From Panaeolus papilionaceus (Eukaryota; Basidiomycota; Agaricomycetes; Agaricales), in the NCBI GenBank assembly GCA_015501605.1, contig JADNRZ010000008.1:124001-188000 (forward strand): 64,000 nt of DNA, read 5' to 3'. The translations under genes were made by a program, and so were the position numbers. This document shows positions 36,451-47,251 of the stretch, piece after piece (position 1 is the stretch's first letter; each line of letters starts with the position of its first letter). The notes beneath the pieces are model-generated. The model was given only the letters and a program-made list of their open reading frames with translations, was not told the origin of the DNA and searched no databases.

Positions 36451-37761
36451 ATGTCCACCGAAAATCTTGATGACTATCAAGCATCCGCTCCTTTCGAGGG
36501 TCCAGAAAAGCTTCTTGAAGTCTGGTTTGCTCCTTCTCCTTCCCAAACACCTATAATAAACGGAAAACATGGTCTACGCGCTGTACCAAGGCAAACTTGG
36601 GAAGATATGCTCGACATCGTCAAGTGTAAAGTCCTCAGCGTCATCGAGGGAATCGAAATGGATGCTTACCTTCTAAGGTTAGTACTTAGCATATTTTTCT
36701 ACTTTATTATCAATCTTATCGTCCTTTCTTTATTATATAGCGAATCGTCTCTTTTTGTTTCGCCTCATCGCATCATCCTCAAAACTTGTGGTACTACCCT
36801 CAATCTTTTCGGTCTTCCCCGCATCCTCGAAATTGCAGCACAAGACGCACAGCTTCCAAGTGTCTATAGATGTTTCTATTCGAGAAAATCTTTCATGTTC
36901 CCAGAGCGTCAATCAGGTCCTCATAGAGACTGGAAGCAAGAAGTTGAATACTTGGACAACATTTTCAACAACGGTGCCGCCTATACTATTGGAAAGGTCA
37001 ATGGTGACCATTGGCTACTCTACCTCACAAACCCAGACGATAGTCCATCCGACGACTCATCTCTTCATCACTCCACAATCAACAATCCAACGCATCGCCA
37101 CCTTGATTACACCATCGAAATTCTCATGAGCGACCTCTCTCCCAAAGCCCGTCAACCATTCTTCTTTTCCGACCCGATCGAAACCGATACCACACCCGCC
37201 TCTCAAGGTGCGGATTTGTCAGATAAGATCGGCATTTCGGAAATTTTCCCTTCTTCTTCAACTCATCTTGACGCCTACGCATTCCAACCTTGCGGCTATT
37301 CTTCCAACGCTCTCATCAAGTGGAACCACCAGTCTTTGGAAGAATTCCCACTATCCAAGGAGCTCAACAGCTCTAACGCAGCTCACTCGGGTGAAGGTTA
37401 TTACACCATTCATGTCACTCCAGAAGAGGGTTGGTCCTACGCTAGCTTCGAGTGCAACGTACCTCTCTCAACCACAAAGGTCGTTCATGATGGCATGATA
37501 CCCGACCTCAAGTCCCTTATCAAGCGTGTCGTCAGCATCTTCGAACCAGGCAGAATCACCCTCACCCTTTTCGTCTCTAGCGAAGATAGCGAAAACGACC
37601 CAGAAGAGCACACTGTCGAGGCAGCACAGCGTGAATTCAAGACAGCCCTGTCTGAAATGTCCGATCTCTGCAGCGCAGGCAAGACTTACAAACGTACAGA
37701 CAAAATCAACTACGAGTTTGGTGGATACGACCTGGCCTTCGCAAGTTTCGAATTAAAGTAA
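36451..37761 (+). CDS. SPE2: S-adenosylmethionine decarboxylase proenzyme
   Basis: Two exons, 36451-36677 and 36741-37761, give 415 aa. It makes decarboxylated AdoMet for spermidine and spermine synthesis. The intron lies just before the self-processing site: ...DAYLLS|ESSLFVSPHRIILKTCGT, where cleavage between Glu77 and Ser78 gives the pyruvoyl group on the alpha chain. Other marks are FEGPEKLLEVWF near the start, RQTWEDML, and GGYDLAFASFELK at the end. Length is close to yeast Spe2 (396 aa). A small uORF sits right upstream. All catalytic surroundings look intact. Confidence 0.96.
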   Translation: MSTENLDDYQASAPFEGPEKLLEVWFAPSPSQTPIINGKHGLRAVPRQTWEDMLDIVKCKVLSVIEGIEMDAYLLRLVLSIFFYFIINLIVLSLLYSESSLFVSPHRIILKTCGTTLNLFGLPRILEIAAQDAQLPSVYRCFYSRKSFMFPERQSGPHRDWKQEVEYLDNIFNNGAAYTIGKVNGDHWLLYLTNPDDSPSDDSSLHHSTINNPTHRHLDYTIEILMSDLSPKARQPFFFSDPIETDTTPASQGADLSDKIGISEIFPSSSTHLDAYAFQPCGYSSNALIKWNHQSLEEFPLSKELNSSNAAHSGEGYYTIHVTPEEGWSYASFECNVPLSTTKVVHDGMIPDLKSLIKRVVSIFEPGRITLTLFVSSEDSENDPEEHTVEAAQREFKTALSEMSDLCSAGKTYKRTDKINYEFGGYDLAFASFELK

Positions 37762-38091
37762 TCCGCTTGATATTTTTACAAAGTCCATTTCCTTGCTTTG
37801 CTCTGTATATCGTGTACTATAGACCTGTCGAACTTGCTTTTTGAATGATTGCTGAAAGAAAAATAAAACAACCCCATTAAATATAGGAATTTCACATTAC
37901 TACTTGCTTTAGATGAGTACAACTAGCTGCAACATGCAGGAGGGGGATTATGTACATACGATGAAAACAATGCCTAAAAATAATACAACGGCGAAGGCAA
38001 AGAATATCACAAAGGTATTATACCGGTGACATAAATATGTAAAATAATATTAGAATCGGTGCTGGTGTACGCCAATGGAATGAGCGAAATT
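37762..38091. other. Convergent 3' intergenic region
   Basis: About 330 bp between the SPE2 stop and the stop of the Zn2Cys6 gene on the other strand. It is AT-rich UTR-like sequence with AATAAA-like strings near 37860-37866. No gene or repeat was found. Confidence 0.5.
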
Positions 38092-38193
38092 TTAGGGTTC
38101 GAGAGATCGTTGTCGCTGAGCACGAATCTCGCACAGTGGACACATCCGCACGTAAAGTTCTGCCATCGGGTAGCTGATAAGAGCCTAAACGCG

Positions 38194-38225
<32 letters not shown>

Positions 38226-39731
38226 TCAAAGGTTAGATATTTCGTCAATCAACAGAGCTCTGCATGACGTACGAAATTTAACCGGACAACCTCGATCAAC
38301 ATCTGGGCAGCAGGTAAATGCGACCGATGCGCGTATGTCAGGATATCATATATCTGATTCTGGACTGGGATTTGGTCGTAATACTGCACCCAAGCGTGGT
38401 CAGAAATTTGCAAGAGTCAAAATCGGATTGACCAACCTGCATACTCTCTCCTTCAACAATGCCTCGTATCCTATCTCTTATAAAGTCCTCCCTAGACTTT
38501 TTTGCCAACTCCTCACTCAAATCAAAAACAGAATCCCGAGGTGCGACAATAATCAGGTACTTTTGTGAACCCGCACTGAGTTTGTGGATCTTCGACCATT
38601 GGCTTTGCCGCGGAGTCAAGTTGGACGCATCTCCAAAGTTCAGTGCGCGAGCCAATGTCGTGTATTGCTCCGTTGTAAACATGGTTGTCTCCCTGATGTC
38701 TGGGATCATATGACCCTGAAACGCGTTCAAAGCGTTTTCAAACTCTTGCCGCTTTGGCATCTCCACAGGGTCAATAGCCCTGAGGCCTTCCCATACGATA
38801 TGAGGCAGCGAGACAAAGGCTGGGTGAGACCAAGGTTCTACATGGGTAGAATTTATAAGAATTTTTGGTTCAGGAAGGACAGGTGGGTAGTATTGAGCTG
38901 CAGGTGGTGTGTATTCGATGAGTTCTGGACTTGGGGAGTGGATAATGCGTGCGTCGGCGGGTATTGGCATGGGCTCGAGGATTGGAGGTTTGACCCGCGC
39001 ATAATCTGCCGTAAACCTTCCAGTGTGACTCGTTTCGTACCCCGAAGGACGTTCTGGTTCAGGTGAGGGACTGTGGACGATGCTAGTCGCATGGGTGTTG
39101 TGTGTGTAAAATGATAGAGTTTGAGGTTCCTGTTCCAGTTTGGGTGTAATGTGTGCCATGGAATGAGACCAAGAAGAAGAAGACGGGTGGCTCATAGACA
39201 CCGGTATGGAATCGGCTTCCGTCATTCCCTTGTTCCGCCTTTTGGCTGTATAGTTGCAAGGACGACCGTCCGCTACTTTGCAGTTGCCACAGATCGGAAG
39301 GTTTCTATCGCACTATAATGATTATTAGTAGAGAAAAAGATGAAAAGCGGTATGCACACCTTCATGTTAAGGGACCTGCACCGGTCACAACGAGGTATTC
39401 CACGGTGCGCAGGTGTGGGTAGAGGAGTGTACACACACCTGTCTTGTTTGGCCCACGCACAATGGTTACACATTGGGAGAACCCTATCACACTAGGGGAG
39501 AAAAAGCTGAGTAAGAAATAACGTACTACAAGAGCAAAAGAGACTCACTCTGAGATTATTTGCCCTGCAATGGTCGCACCTCGGTTTTCCTCTATGTCCC
39601 GTCCAATTCGATTCTGAGGCGTTTGGTGCCAAATAAGCTTTGGAGCCCGGAATGCGAATTGTCAGATGCTCATCATCCTCTTCATCCCCAGTACGCTCCA
39701 TAAGATCTATTTCATTGCCTGGTTTTGACAT
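38092..39731 (-). CDS. Zinc-cluster protein with two tandem Zn2Cys6 fingers
   Basis: Five exons, 39731-39549, 39491-39360, 39312-38437, 38383-38273 and 38184-38092, give 464 aa; all introns are phase 0. Two complete Zn2Cys6 motifs follow each other. The first begins RCDHCRANNLR, continues CDRVLPMCNHCAWAKQDRC; the second begins RCDRCRSLNMK, continues CDRNLPICGNCKVADGRPC. Both have spacing C2-C6-C6-C2-C7, and each is interrupted by an intron at the same place before the third Cys. Such fingers bind DNA in fungal regulators, normally one per protein. A Ser/Pro-rich middle follows. The last two exons read IYDILTYAHRSH ... YVRMCPLCEIRAQ, whose H-x3-H and C-x2-C pattern resembles the HHCC zinc-binding domain of integrases. 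Target genes are unknown. Confidence 0.8.
38194..38223. repeat. Poly-A/T homopolymer of 30 nt in last intron
   Basis: An unbroken run of 30 A on the + strand. On the coding strand it is T30, ending nine bases before the first base of the last exon of the zinc-cluster gene, so it acts as an extreme polypyrimidine tract. The exact length is likely unstable. Confidence 0.9.
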
Positions 39732-40517
39732 TGAAAGAGAAGGTGATGGTTAGGGAATGAAATGGAGTTGGTGATGAGCGCTGAATTCCCTATTGACTTA
39801 ACAAATCAAAGCTGTCTTTGTGACGTGACTAGCATCATTGTTCCCGACTTTACTGCAACAACAGCGCTTGTGCAATCACTTTGACTTTGTTAAAGATAAG
39901 AAAAATAAAGTTTTTAATCAACGAGGTAAATCATTTGTTCCTGGATATGATCATTGAACGCTCGTAAACTCTGAGAACAAGACTGAAATGACTCATGACA
40001 TGCGATTGGGGAATCTACTCTTGAGACCAGCTATCCCTTTTTGGATAACGTGGTTCGTACGGTTATCCTGCATTCCGTGATCCATCCCCACGCTACTTTG
40101 ACCTTTTTAACCCGTATCTCATCCACATGCTATCATCACCTGCCCTGACTTTATAGTTCGCCATATGTTATCCATTTGCTGGTAGACCGTACCATAACAG
40201 CCCATCCAAGACCCGAAAATATAGCCACTTTTCTTGGGGTTACTGGCTTGCGATCTCTGGCACTTGACTAAAATAAAGCTTCTCTCAGAATCAGCTGCTT
40301 TTATCATTCGAACTCCCTTTTGTGCTGGCATCCGGTGTGAACTATGTACATGTTCCTATCACGAACTAATCCGTGATGCTGCGATAGTCTACTTCTTGCT
40401 ATATTTATTACTCGAGCAACGAACGTGCTTGTTTGAAAATGCCGTCTGGGGTACATAAGAGCCAGAGGGTCCAACTCCCACCCAACCTTCAAGTCTACTT
40501 GGCCGTTCACTTGCGCC
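39732..40517. other. Divergent intergenic region
   Basis: About 785 bp between the zinc-cluster gene and the secreted-protein gene. It includes a TTTGTGACGTGACT element near 39817-39830, close to the zinc-cluster start. I see no reading frame, tRNA or repeat that looks real. Confidence 0.5.
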
Positions 40518-41690
40518 ATGATCTATTTGTCTCTCAGAGCTGTCGCCGTCTCTTTCTGCATAACCGCAATCTCTGCTTTGTTCACACCGCACAGACGCGC
40601 CACCGCCTTTTTCAACCCTGCTGATGGCGGTGGTTCGATGTTGGACAATGGTAGGTCATCTTCCTTCTTCGTGATATTGCTGAAAGTAAATGTTCAATGA
40701 TGTAGCTGGATCTGGAGGAGGCGAACCACTCAACGTACGAGTTCTATCACCATCTTGCCTTTCTAATTACGATCATCCTCGTAGGTCATTATCTCGGGAC
40801 TGAGTTCGCCTGCAGTTCTCACCGACTCCGGGATATTGAACTTTGCGAGGGCCATTGGCTTGTCAGAATTTAATGTACTCTTCTGATGGTTCATCTTTAA
40901 CTTTCGTCCCATAATTAGCTCGACAGAATGTCTTGGTATACACCTCGGTGATCCGCAGTCCGCAAATCTGGGTGACGGCAATGGTTTCGTCAACCAAACA
41001 ACAGAGCTTCGACAAGACTTTGGTGATCCGAATCTTGGTACATGCTTAGAAAGCGCGATAGGAGGCAATCATTTCCGGTAGGAGCACTTTCTATCGCCTA
41101 GTTTTTTTTATTCCCTTCACTGAACACAATTGTCAGAATCTACCGTCAGAACGGGCCAAGCGCTAACAGTGGTGCTCTATTTCTGGCGTAAGTGCTGTCG
41201 TCATCATTTTATCCGTGGCATTCACATTTTGTCGCAGGGTTTCCAAAGAGGAGGTATGTTTGGTTGAATGACGGTCGTGAATTACATTTTCACAACCCCA
41301 CCCGCTGTAGGACGCTGCTCAGAGCCACACCATTGTGCCTGACGGATATGACATAGGTAAGAACTAAAGGAATAATACACTACGTACGTTTTGTTGATGT
41401 CACTCCATTTTAGGTCGCAACCTACTCGTTTCTAGCGCCGTTGGCGCTACGGTCTTCAATGATGTCAACTACATGACGGTCGCCCAAAACATCTCAGGTC
41501 TTTTACCTGTGGGCAGTGCTGGGTACGTGATCTAAACCCCCTATCCAATTACTCGGCGGCTGACGACCAGTGAATTACAGAATAAACCATGGTAAGAAAC
41601 CCAACAGGAACAGTCGTCACCAACATCTAATGCGTACTAGGCATAGCGATCGACGGAATTGTTACTCTTCTCACCGTTACCATCGTATAA
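40518..41690 (+). CDS. Secreted protein of unknown function, ten exons
   Basis: Ten exons, 40518-40650, 40706-40734, 40785-40861, 40919-41077, 41137-41187, 41238-41253, 41311-41356, 41414-41522, 41581-41591 and 41641-41690, give 226 aa. A signal peptide (MIYLSLRAVAVSFCITAISA) opens it. The mature part is well ordered: GEPLNVIISGLSSPAVLTDS, CLGIHLGDPQSANLGDGNG, FVNQTTELRQDFGD, CLESAIGGNHFRIYRQNGP, SGALFLAVSKEEDAAQSHTI, VPDGYDIGRNLLVS, and it ends INHGIAIDGIVTLLTVTIV. I recall similar secreted proteins in mushrooms but know no function. It has only two cysteines outside the signal. Exons of 16 and 11 nt make it easy to mis-annotate. The whole frame closes only with these splices. Confidence 0.85.
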
Positions 41691-41848
41691 GTTCTAAACA
41701 GAGGAAAAATATAAAATGCTGCCACACTGACATATTATTAAGTAGCCATCGTGGGTTGTTGTGGTTCGGTGTTGTACAATTGTAAATCGAGGATACAAAC
41801 GATGTCGGATCTCTACAGTGCTAATGCATACAGTTTAAGCTGACAGGA

Positions 41849-43612
41849 TTACAAGTTCATCAATTCTGCTCTGTGACGCTCGTCGAATTCTGCCTCTTCG
41901 ACAGTTCGACGGCGTATGCGAAAGAGGATTTCATCAAGCGCAACAAAGTTGGCTGGGTCTGTTGCAAACTTTTGATGCTTCTTGGATGCAACGTGCTACA
42001 AGTCCAAATTTAGTCACTCGACGGGTCAGGGGAAAAAAATGAGCATGCACACCTCAGTAAAGTCATCAAACTTGATGCGACAGCTCTCGCAATAACCTGG
42101 CTTCATCCCCTCCTCGCGCTTAGGGAGTTTCAGTGTGTTGGTACTTTTACTCTTTTTGAGAAGAGGCTGTTGTGGCGTAACACTCCTAGTTGGTGCCTTC
42201 TTGGAGGTGAGCACATGTCGCTGTAGACGCCCAGCAATGGCAGGTGGCAAGGAAAGCTTGCGCCCCAGCTGCTGACCCGTTGTTGATGTCGTTCCAAGAT
42301 TTGAGGTGATAGAAACGCTGTTTCCAGAAGCAGCGTCATAGTGCACCGATCCCGTAAGACCCGATGCATCAACATCGAACGGCTCCTCGTCGGCGTCCAG
42401 ATCAACGTACTCCTCCGGTTTTGCCTGCACGGGATAAGAGTGGCGGCGATGAAGCATGTTCATAGAGGCGCAACGACGCAGGTCCTTGTGCCCAAGTTTG
42501 GCTGCAGCTTTACGCTTCATCACAGCGATGTGTTGGCGCTGCTTTCTTCGGTCGTCACGCTCCCTTTCGTGCTCCTGCTCCAACTGTTGCGCCCTCTCCC
42601 AACGTTTCTTCTCCTTGTCGTCAAATGGAATAAAAGGGTTTCGTGCCAAAGGGTGACAGTAGAGAACCGGCCATGGTTTTTTACCGCCCTCATCTTTAAA
42701 CGGGGGGTATTCATGAGCAGCTAATGTTGCAACTTCGCCCCTTATATCCTCAATGAGAACAAAGTGAGAACCCTTGGTGAAGTAGCGATAGTTGGCTTTC
42801 TTAGCTGTTGGGTCACATTCAGTCGTTCCGTGATATTTTTCCGTTCGTAGTAATTGTTGCAGTGATTGCTTTTGAGTGATTGCTTGAGACCTTGACGGGG
42901 CTTGAGAGCCCCATGACGGTAGGCAGCGAGATAACACGCTTTCGAATTTAGAGATATGCCAGACCTTCATTCCCCACTCTTGAGCTTTGGAGACGATGTC
43001 TCTTTCTGTCGGATGACTAAAAACCGGGTGTAAAACCTAAGAGTGATCCATGTTGAGGAATAAACTTACTTGTGCAAATGTTTGATTGGACTTTTTTGAA
43101 CGTTCTCTTTATTCTTAGGCGGCGCGCCCTCTTCCTTTGGAACCGGTTTCGCCGTGATTAAGTGGGTGTTTGAAGAGGAGAAGAATGGATCTATTTTCTG
43201 AGAGATCAAGCTGTTTAGAGCTGCTACCGATATTGCAAAATATAAATTAACTTACTCCTCCTAGTTTCAATGTTTTGGCCTTTAATTGCCTTACTGTGGC
43301 GGGGTCAATGTCGTTATCGAAATGGAAGCACCACTTTGGAAACTCTTTGGAATATTTTTCCCGAAATTCTATTTCTTTCTGCTGGCGAACTTTCTTGTCT
43401 GTATCGCCTTTATCTTTTTCCTTTTCCTTTCCTTGTGTTGTTGAAGGAACGCGGGCACGTTTAGTCTTTGACGAGAGATCTGGCAAGACTGGGTCAGGAG
43501 ACCGTGGCCTCTTAGTAGCACCTGAAGCTAATCTCTTGGAAGGACCCATATTCAAAGCTGTATGAGAAGGAGTTGTTGTGAGAGGACGACGGTGATGAGA
43601 AATGGTGGCCAT
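41849..43612 (-). CDS. DBF4: Dbf4-type regulatory subunit of Cdc7 kinase
   Basis: Four exons, 43612-43256, 43197-43070, 43016-42053 and 41995-41849, give 531 aa. Dbf4 activates Cdc7 to fire replication origins. Motif N, a BRCT-like unit, covers about 96-190 (KWCFHFDNDIDPATVRQLKA, KIDPFFSSSNTHLITAKPV, HPTERDIVSKAQEWGMKVWH, ISKFESVLSRC). The motif M region includes SHFVLIEDIRGEVATLAAHE and KKPWPVLYCHPLARNPFIPF. Motif C is a CCHH zinc finger split by the last intron (PGYCESCRIKFDDFTE|HVASKKHQKFA). The N-terminus has a basic NLS-like stretch (KRLASGATKRPRSPD) and a KEN box occurs after motif N begins (KNKENVQK), fitting APC/C control. It is divergent from ATG5 across 223 bp. Confidence 0.9.
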
Positions 43613-43835
43613 TGAAATGAAAAATAACCAAGAAGATTGTGATGGTGAGCGTCGTAAACCGGCGAATTAAACGAGGACGAACGAGGACGCGACTTAAACG
43701 AGTGACAGTCACGTCTTGTTGATTTGGACCGCGATCACCTGACCGTAACTATAAAGTCACAAAACCCTAACTAAAAGTAATTACTTTACTTATAATCAAT
43801 TCACAAGTTTTAATTCTTTCCCTTCAAAATCACAA

Positions 43836-45090
43836 ATGTCAACTTATAACACTTCAAGTCGACATCATTCAGTTCCACCTCCTACTAGTCGCCTAGAGAA
43901 GGACAAGAATGTTGACTATAATACGAGTCTATTTCGTCGCCTTACTTGGGAAGGAACAGTTCCTCTAGAGATTCGCGTCGATCCCAAAGAACTTCCGGCA
44001 AATTCAGATCGTGGTCTTGAATGTTATTTCATTCAGGCCCCTCGAATTAGCTATCTCCCTCTCATTGTACCCGAAATACGCCGATTTCTTATGGATGTCG
44101 TTTTTGATGAAGTAGCAGCAAAAGGTCTCAAGGACGAGGAGTGGTGGTTTGAGAGTGAAGAAGGTACTTTGCTCAAATGGTGACAATCTTCATCTTCTTT
44201 ATATATTAAAATATTCATCATCGTCTACTAGGCACTGGCCGATTGGGCTTTTATATGACAACCATACCATAAGCATGTCATTGCGATCACCTCTCTCCTC
44301 GAACACGGTGGCAACACCCATGCGTCTCATTCTTCATCTTGCAGCCCCCCCACAAGATAAACTCTTTCTTTCTCCATCTATCGAATCTTGTAAACAGGCC
44401 TTTATGAACCAACTTAAAGAAGCTGATTTCATTCGTTGGGGAAATACAAGGCGAATGACCGCCCTCCGCAAGGTCGATCAGGATGGTCTCTGGGAGGGTA
44501 TCCGAGAACGTGCGTAATTCACAACTCATTGAAAATATATCTCCATAACCAGGTTGTTCCACAGATAGCTTTGACGACTTTTGGAGAGTAGCTTCAAAGC
44601 TGGCGCCCAATGCCGGTCCTCCGGGCCCAACTTCTCCGCCAGCTAACTCATCCTTATCACGACCACTATCTAACGACGCCCCATCTTCGCAAGATAAGGA
44701 TAGTGCTTATAGCATGCGCAGTGTCCCAGTGAGAATGTACCTTCCTGATGGGCCTGTCATTCAAGAAGTAGCGCCCCCTATGTTGGAAGACGGTACTTGG
44801 ATTTTATTCTGGATCAGTCAGACAACTGATATATAGCACTTTTAGGCACACCGCATACGCTACGTTCCCTTTTCTCGACACACTTGCCTTTACTGTTCCC
44901 TTCACGCCCACCTGCACCTCCTCCCTCTCGCCTCAATCCCAACCCTCAACCACCTTCTGCTCCGCAGCTAGCTTACGCCCTTATTCAAGGCGTTGTTTCC
45001 CCCCCAGAAGCTGAGCTGGCATGGCTAGGAGCATGCATGGCTGGTGCAGATGGCTGGTTGAATATCTGTCTTGCCATTTCTCGAGAGTAG
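43836..45090 (+). CDS. ATG5: Autophagy protein Atg5
   Basis: Four exons, 43836-44179, 44232-44509, 44565-44792 and 44846-45090, give 364 aa. Atg5 is joined to Atg12, and with Atg16 acts as the E3 for Atg8 lipidation. Recognisable blocks are SLFRRLTWEGTVPLEI, SYLPLIVPEIRRFL, HWPIGLLYDNH, and AFMNQLKEADFIRWG, in which Lys177 matches the Atg12 acceptor. Next come KVDQDGLWEGIREHSFDDFW, VPVRMYLPDGPVIQEV, the TPHTLRSLF segment of the second ubiquitin fold, and a C-terminal LAWLGACMAGADGWLNICL. Pro/Ser-rich loops make it longer than yeast Atg5 (294 aa). It shares a promoter with DBF4. Confidence 0.96.
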
Positions 45091-45262
45091 CAATTTACTA
45101 TATATACCGTCGCTGGAGTTCATGCCATATACCCATAATGGCTTCAATTAATCATTCTTTTTTTATTCTTTTTTTTTGTGGTTCCGTGGATTTTCCAAAA
45201 CAACGACTATGAGTGAAATCCACTAGATTGCGCAGTAGTGTTACAGATAGCTATTAGAAAAC

Positions 45263-47045
45263 TCAAATATCGAATCGAACAATTTGTTCACCACCTCCTC
45301 GATCTATTTTCAACAGTCGTTTTGCAACACAACCGTAAAGTATACGGGTATTCGTCTGACCAGCTGCCAATCCACCACAAGACTTGATCTTCAGCTGGAC
45401 GTTTTCCTTGACTTTACTCAATGACATGGAATGGTTTGGCGTGGAAGATATGAGGGTGGTAAAAAGATGTGCAGTTAGAATATCCTGTACAGAGGGTCGT
45501 GCCGTGATATCATTGGAAATGGTGGAAGCAGCTGATGTTGAAGGGGAGTCTGGCTGCGGTGATTGCGATGCGAGATGCTGAAGGTGCGCACTGTGGTATG
45601 GTATGAGCATGGTTAGGCCATACAACAAAAGTGATGCTTACATGATTTCTGCCACAGGAGGAGATCCCTGGGTGCTCCTATGTTCTGGTAGTAGAATTGA
45701 CCCCATGGTTAAGACTATTTTTGTCTGCCAAAAGGATTGATTTAAGCCGTGTAAGATGTATAATAACGACTACGAACCACAATACGTTCCAATTCCAAAT
45801 TGACGCGAATCTTTTTCGAACCACCCGTTCTCGTTGGTGTTCCACTTTTCTGTGGTGGGGAAGCAGGCTTTACGGGTTCGGGTTCCTTATCACTAACATA
45901 ATTCCCTGAAACGGATGAAGAAGCACCCAGTTCTGAATTAACTTCAGTCGCTGCAGGGGTTTCTTCCTCAGCTTCGTCTTCTAGCTGGAAGGTGATATCT
46001 TTTGGACGCCCGATATCGGCCAGACGTACAGTGGGACTGCCAAAAGAACCTGCACTAATATCGCCTAGGTTGACCTGTTCATCCATTAGGTTGTCGTTTT
46101 CAGTAAATCGTAGTGTTCGAGAAGGCCCGACGGGGGTGTTCCAAAAGTGGTCTTCTTGCGGAGATGTGGGAGGAGGCGGCTTTTTCTCTGGTAGTCTGGA
46201 TGGTCTCAAAAATTGCGTTCTGCGTTTCTGAGCGGATTCTTTCTGTTTGAGGTGTGAGTCTTAGACCAAAGGCACAATAGAAAACAACGCACCTGTTTAT
46301 GAAGTTCGGCAATCCTAAGCTGCAGATCTCTAATCCGCTGTTCCTCCTGTTCTATCTGTGCTTTGGATGACAAGGGTTCCTTTGAGACAATTTCCTGAGG
46401 CTTGAATGATGTGAGCAATGGGTGGGTCGATGGGTGGCGCTGAGACGAACTTGTTTGTTGAGATCTGAATTGAACGCGTCTATTCGTCGACGGACATCCT
46501 TGAGTCGATTCAATATCGAAACGATCTGATCATAGGCGCGTGGCATAGGTCGAATGGGCTGGCTATAGGCTATTAAGATATGCCAAAATAACTGAATAAA
46601 ACGCGACATACTATTGTTCAAGGTATTTGAGAGCAGCGTGTGCGTAGACTTCTGGTTCTATGACTTGCTTGTCGTCTCGTCTATGAGCATTCCTACGCAG
46701 AGGAGTTGCTCCTGTAAACTCTGTACGCTTTATCTCTGGTTGTTGTGTTGCATGAGCATCCTTCTCGTAGCCCTTTGGATGTGCAGGTTCAGCTAGGGTG
46801 AAAAGGCCAAGCTCTGAAGGATCGATGTCGCGAATAAGATCTCCCAGATGAGTGTTGAGTACAGCACGAGTAAATAAACCAGTATTATCAGAAATTTTTG
46901 AAGCTGAAGCTTTAATAGAACGTGTATGTCGTGTAAAAGTATCAATCTGGTCTGAGAGAGTGGTCATGGTTGATAGCCAAGTTGTTGTAATTGCCTTTAT
47001 TAGTAATTGTATTCGTTTCTCGTTCTTGCTCGCATCCACCACCAT
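45263..47045 (-). CDS. Spc34-like DASH/Dam1 kinetochore subunit with long C-terminus
   Basis: Six exons, 47045-46612, 46562-46451, 46394-46293, 46242-45778, 45724-45642 and 45590-45263, give 507 aa. The N-terminal third resembles Spc34: FTRAVLNTHLGDLIRDIDPS followed by ELGLFTL parallels the family core 'FTNALL..DIT.LIRD...E.ALF'. A helical part follows (YDQIVSILNRLKDVRRRIDA and a Glu/Gln-rich coiled coil EQEEQRIRDLQLRIAELHKQ). Spc34 is part of the ring that couples kinetochores to microtubules. Yeast Spc34 is about 295 aa; this one adds a disordered region and a compact C-terminal block (SVQDILTAHLFTTLI, SLSKVKENVQLKIKS, TRILYGCVAKRLLKIDRGGG). The assignment is from motif likeness only. Confidence 0.58.
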
Positions 47046-47251
47046 TTGCAAGAGTCAAGCATTTGGCTCGTAAGGCACAGGGAAAGAGACTAGTTCTCTT
47101 TCTTTATAATCTTACTACATAACATATTTCTATCTTTCAAATAAATATCTTGGTATTTTTCCCTCTTTTTTCAAAAAAAATTTCCAATTAATTCGTTCTT
47201 TAATAAACCCAGCGTCTATAATCATCTATCACTGCTCTGCCTTTGCCCACC

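Noticed and set aside
38194..38223. A30 run as the poly-A tail of a retroposed gene or LINE
   Set aside because: No target-site duplication or retroelement coding precedes it, and it fits neatly as the polypyrimidine tract of the last zinc-cluster intron.
41570..41785. Plus-strand frame overlapping the end of the secreted-protein gene
   Set aside because: It is a shadow frame; the micro-exon model gives a continuous conserved-looking protein instead.
45263..45706. Independent 130-aa gene starting MGSILLPEH
   Set aside because: A possible two-exon model, but an in-frame GT-AG pair (45777/45725) joins it to the Spc34-like gene and there is almost no room for a promoter.
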